Below, piece after piece: positions 5,011-5,062 of a DNA stretch of 5,062 nt. Every line of letters starts with the position of its first letter. Within the stretch, counting starts at the first letter, position 1. The translations under genes and the position numbers were made by a program. Origin of the DNA: Rubrobacter sp. (lineage in GTDB: Bacteria; Actinomycetota; Rubrobacteria; Rubrobacterales; Rubrobacteraceae); assembly GCA_020253895.1 (NCBI GenBank), contig JADDKG010000398.1:1-5062 (forward strand). Direction: 5' to 3'. Under the pieces are notes generated by a model. The model was not told the DNA's origin, made no database searches, and worked only from the letters and a program-made list of their open reading frames with translations.

Positions 5011-5062
5011 CCGTCCCCCAGCCGCACCACCCCGGCGCGGGCGGCCAGCACCAGCGCCTGCA
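5007..5062 (-). CDS. C-terminal tail of an unidentified gene converging on dapF (partial)
   Basis: The minus strand is open from the right edge to a TAG at 5009-5007, encoding a tail ending QALVLAARAGVVRLGDG. The stop shares CTAG with the dapF stop. Codon third positions are almost all G or C, as in the real genes here. About 17 residues are too few to name a family, and the frame could be chance. Confidence 0.45.
   Translation of the reverse strand, partial: QALVLAARAGVVRLGDG

Overview
The window is very GC-rich, uses TTG and GTG starts freely, and its genes follow each other closely. It carries most of the diaminopimelate (DAP)/lysine branch of the aspartate pathway. Protein sequence and composition suggest a high-GC Gram-positive, possibly a deep-branching actinobacterium of the Rubrobacter type. 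That placement is an inference from style, not a database match.

Layout. Positions 1-681 (minus strand) hold the N-terminal 227 residues of a secreted coiled-coil protein of the kind found at the front of peptidoglycan hydrolases; it runs off the left edge. A divergent intergenic region (682-931) has a candidate promoter for each direction. Next comes a plus-strand operon lysC-dapA-dapB (932-3832), with an 8-bp overlap between lysC and dapA and a 4-bp GTGA overlap between dapA and dapB. A 47-residue helix-turn-helix-like gene lies convergent to dapB on the minus strand (3829-3972). A relatively AT-rich divergent region (3973-4221) holds a strong sigma70-type promoter, several small dyads and a leader hairpin before dapF (4222-5010, plus strand). 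The last about 55 bases are the C-terminal tail of an unidentified minus-strand gene converging on dapF.

How the genes work together. LysC phosphorylates aspartate, DapA and DapB convert aspartate semialdehyde and pyruvate to tetrahydrodipicolinate, and DapF turns LL-DAP into meso-DAP for peptidoglycan and lysine. The left-hand secreted protein probably acts on the same peptidoglycan. The asd gene and the middle DAP-branch genes are not in the window.

Two things stand out. lysC is interrupted by an in-frame TAG exactly where the family has a conserved glutamate (GAG to TAG would be one base), splitting it into 198- and 212-codon frames that abut as TAGATG. In dapF, the second catalytic cysteine of the family is a serine (TCC) while the first is present. 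Either could be real biology or a base-call problem. The small HTH-like gene, its dyad-rich upstream region, and the shared CTAG stop codons at both convergent gene pairs are lesser points of interest.
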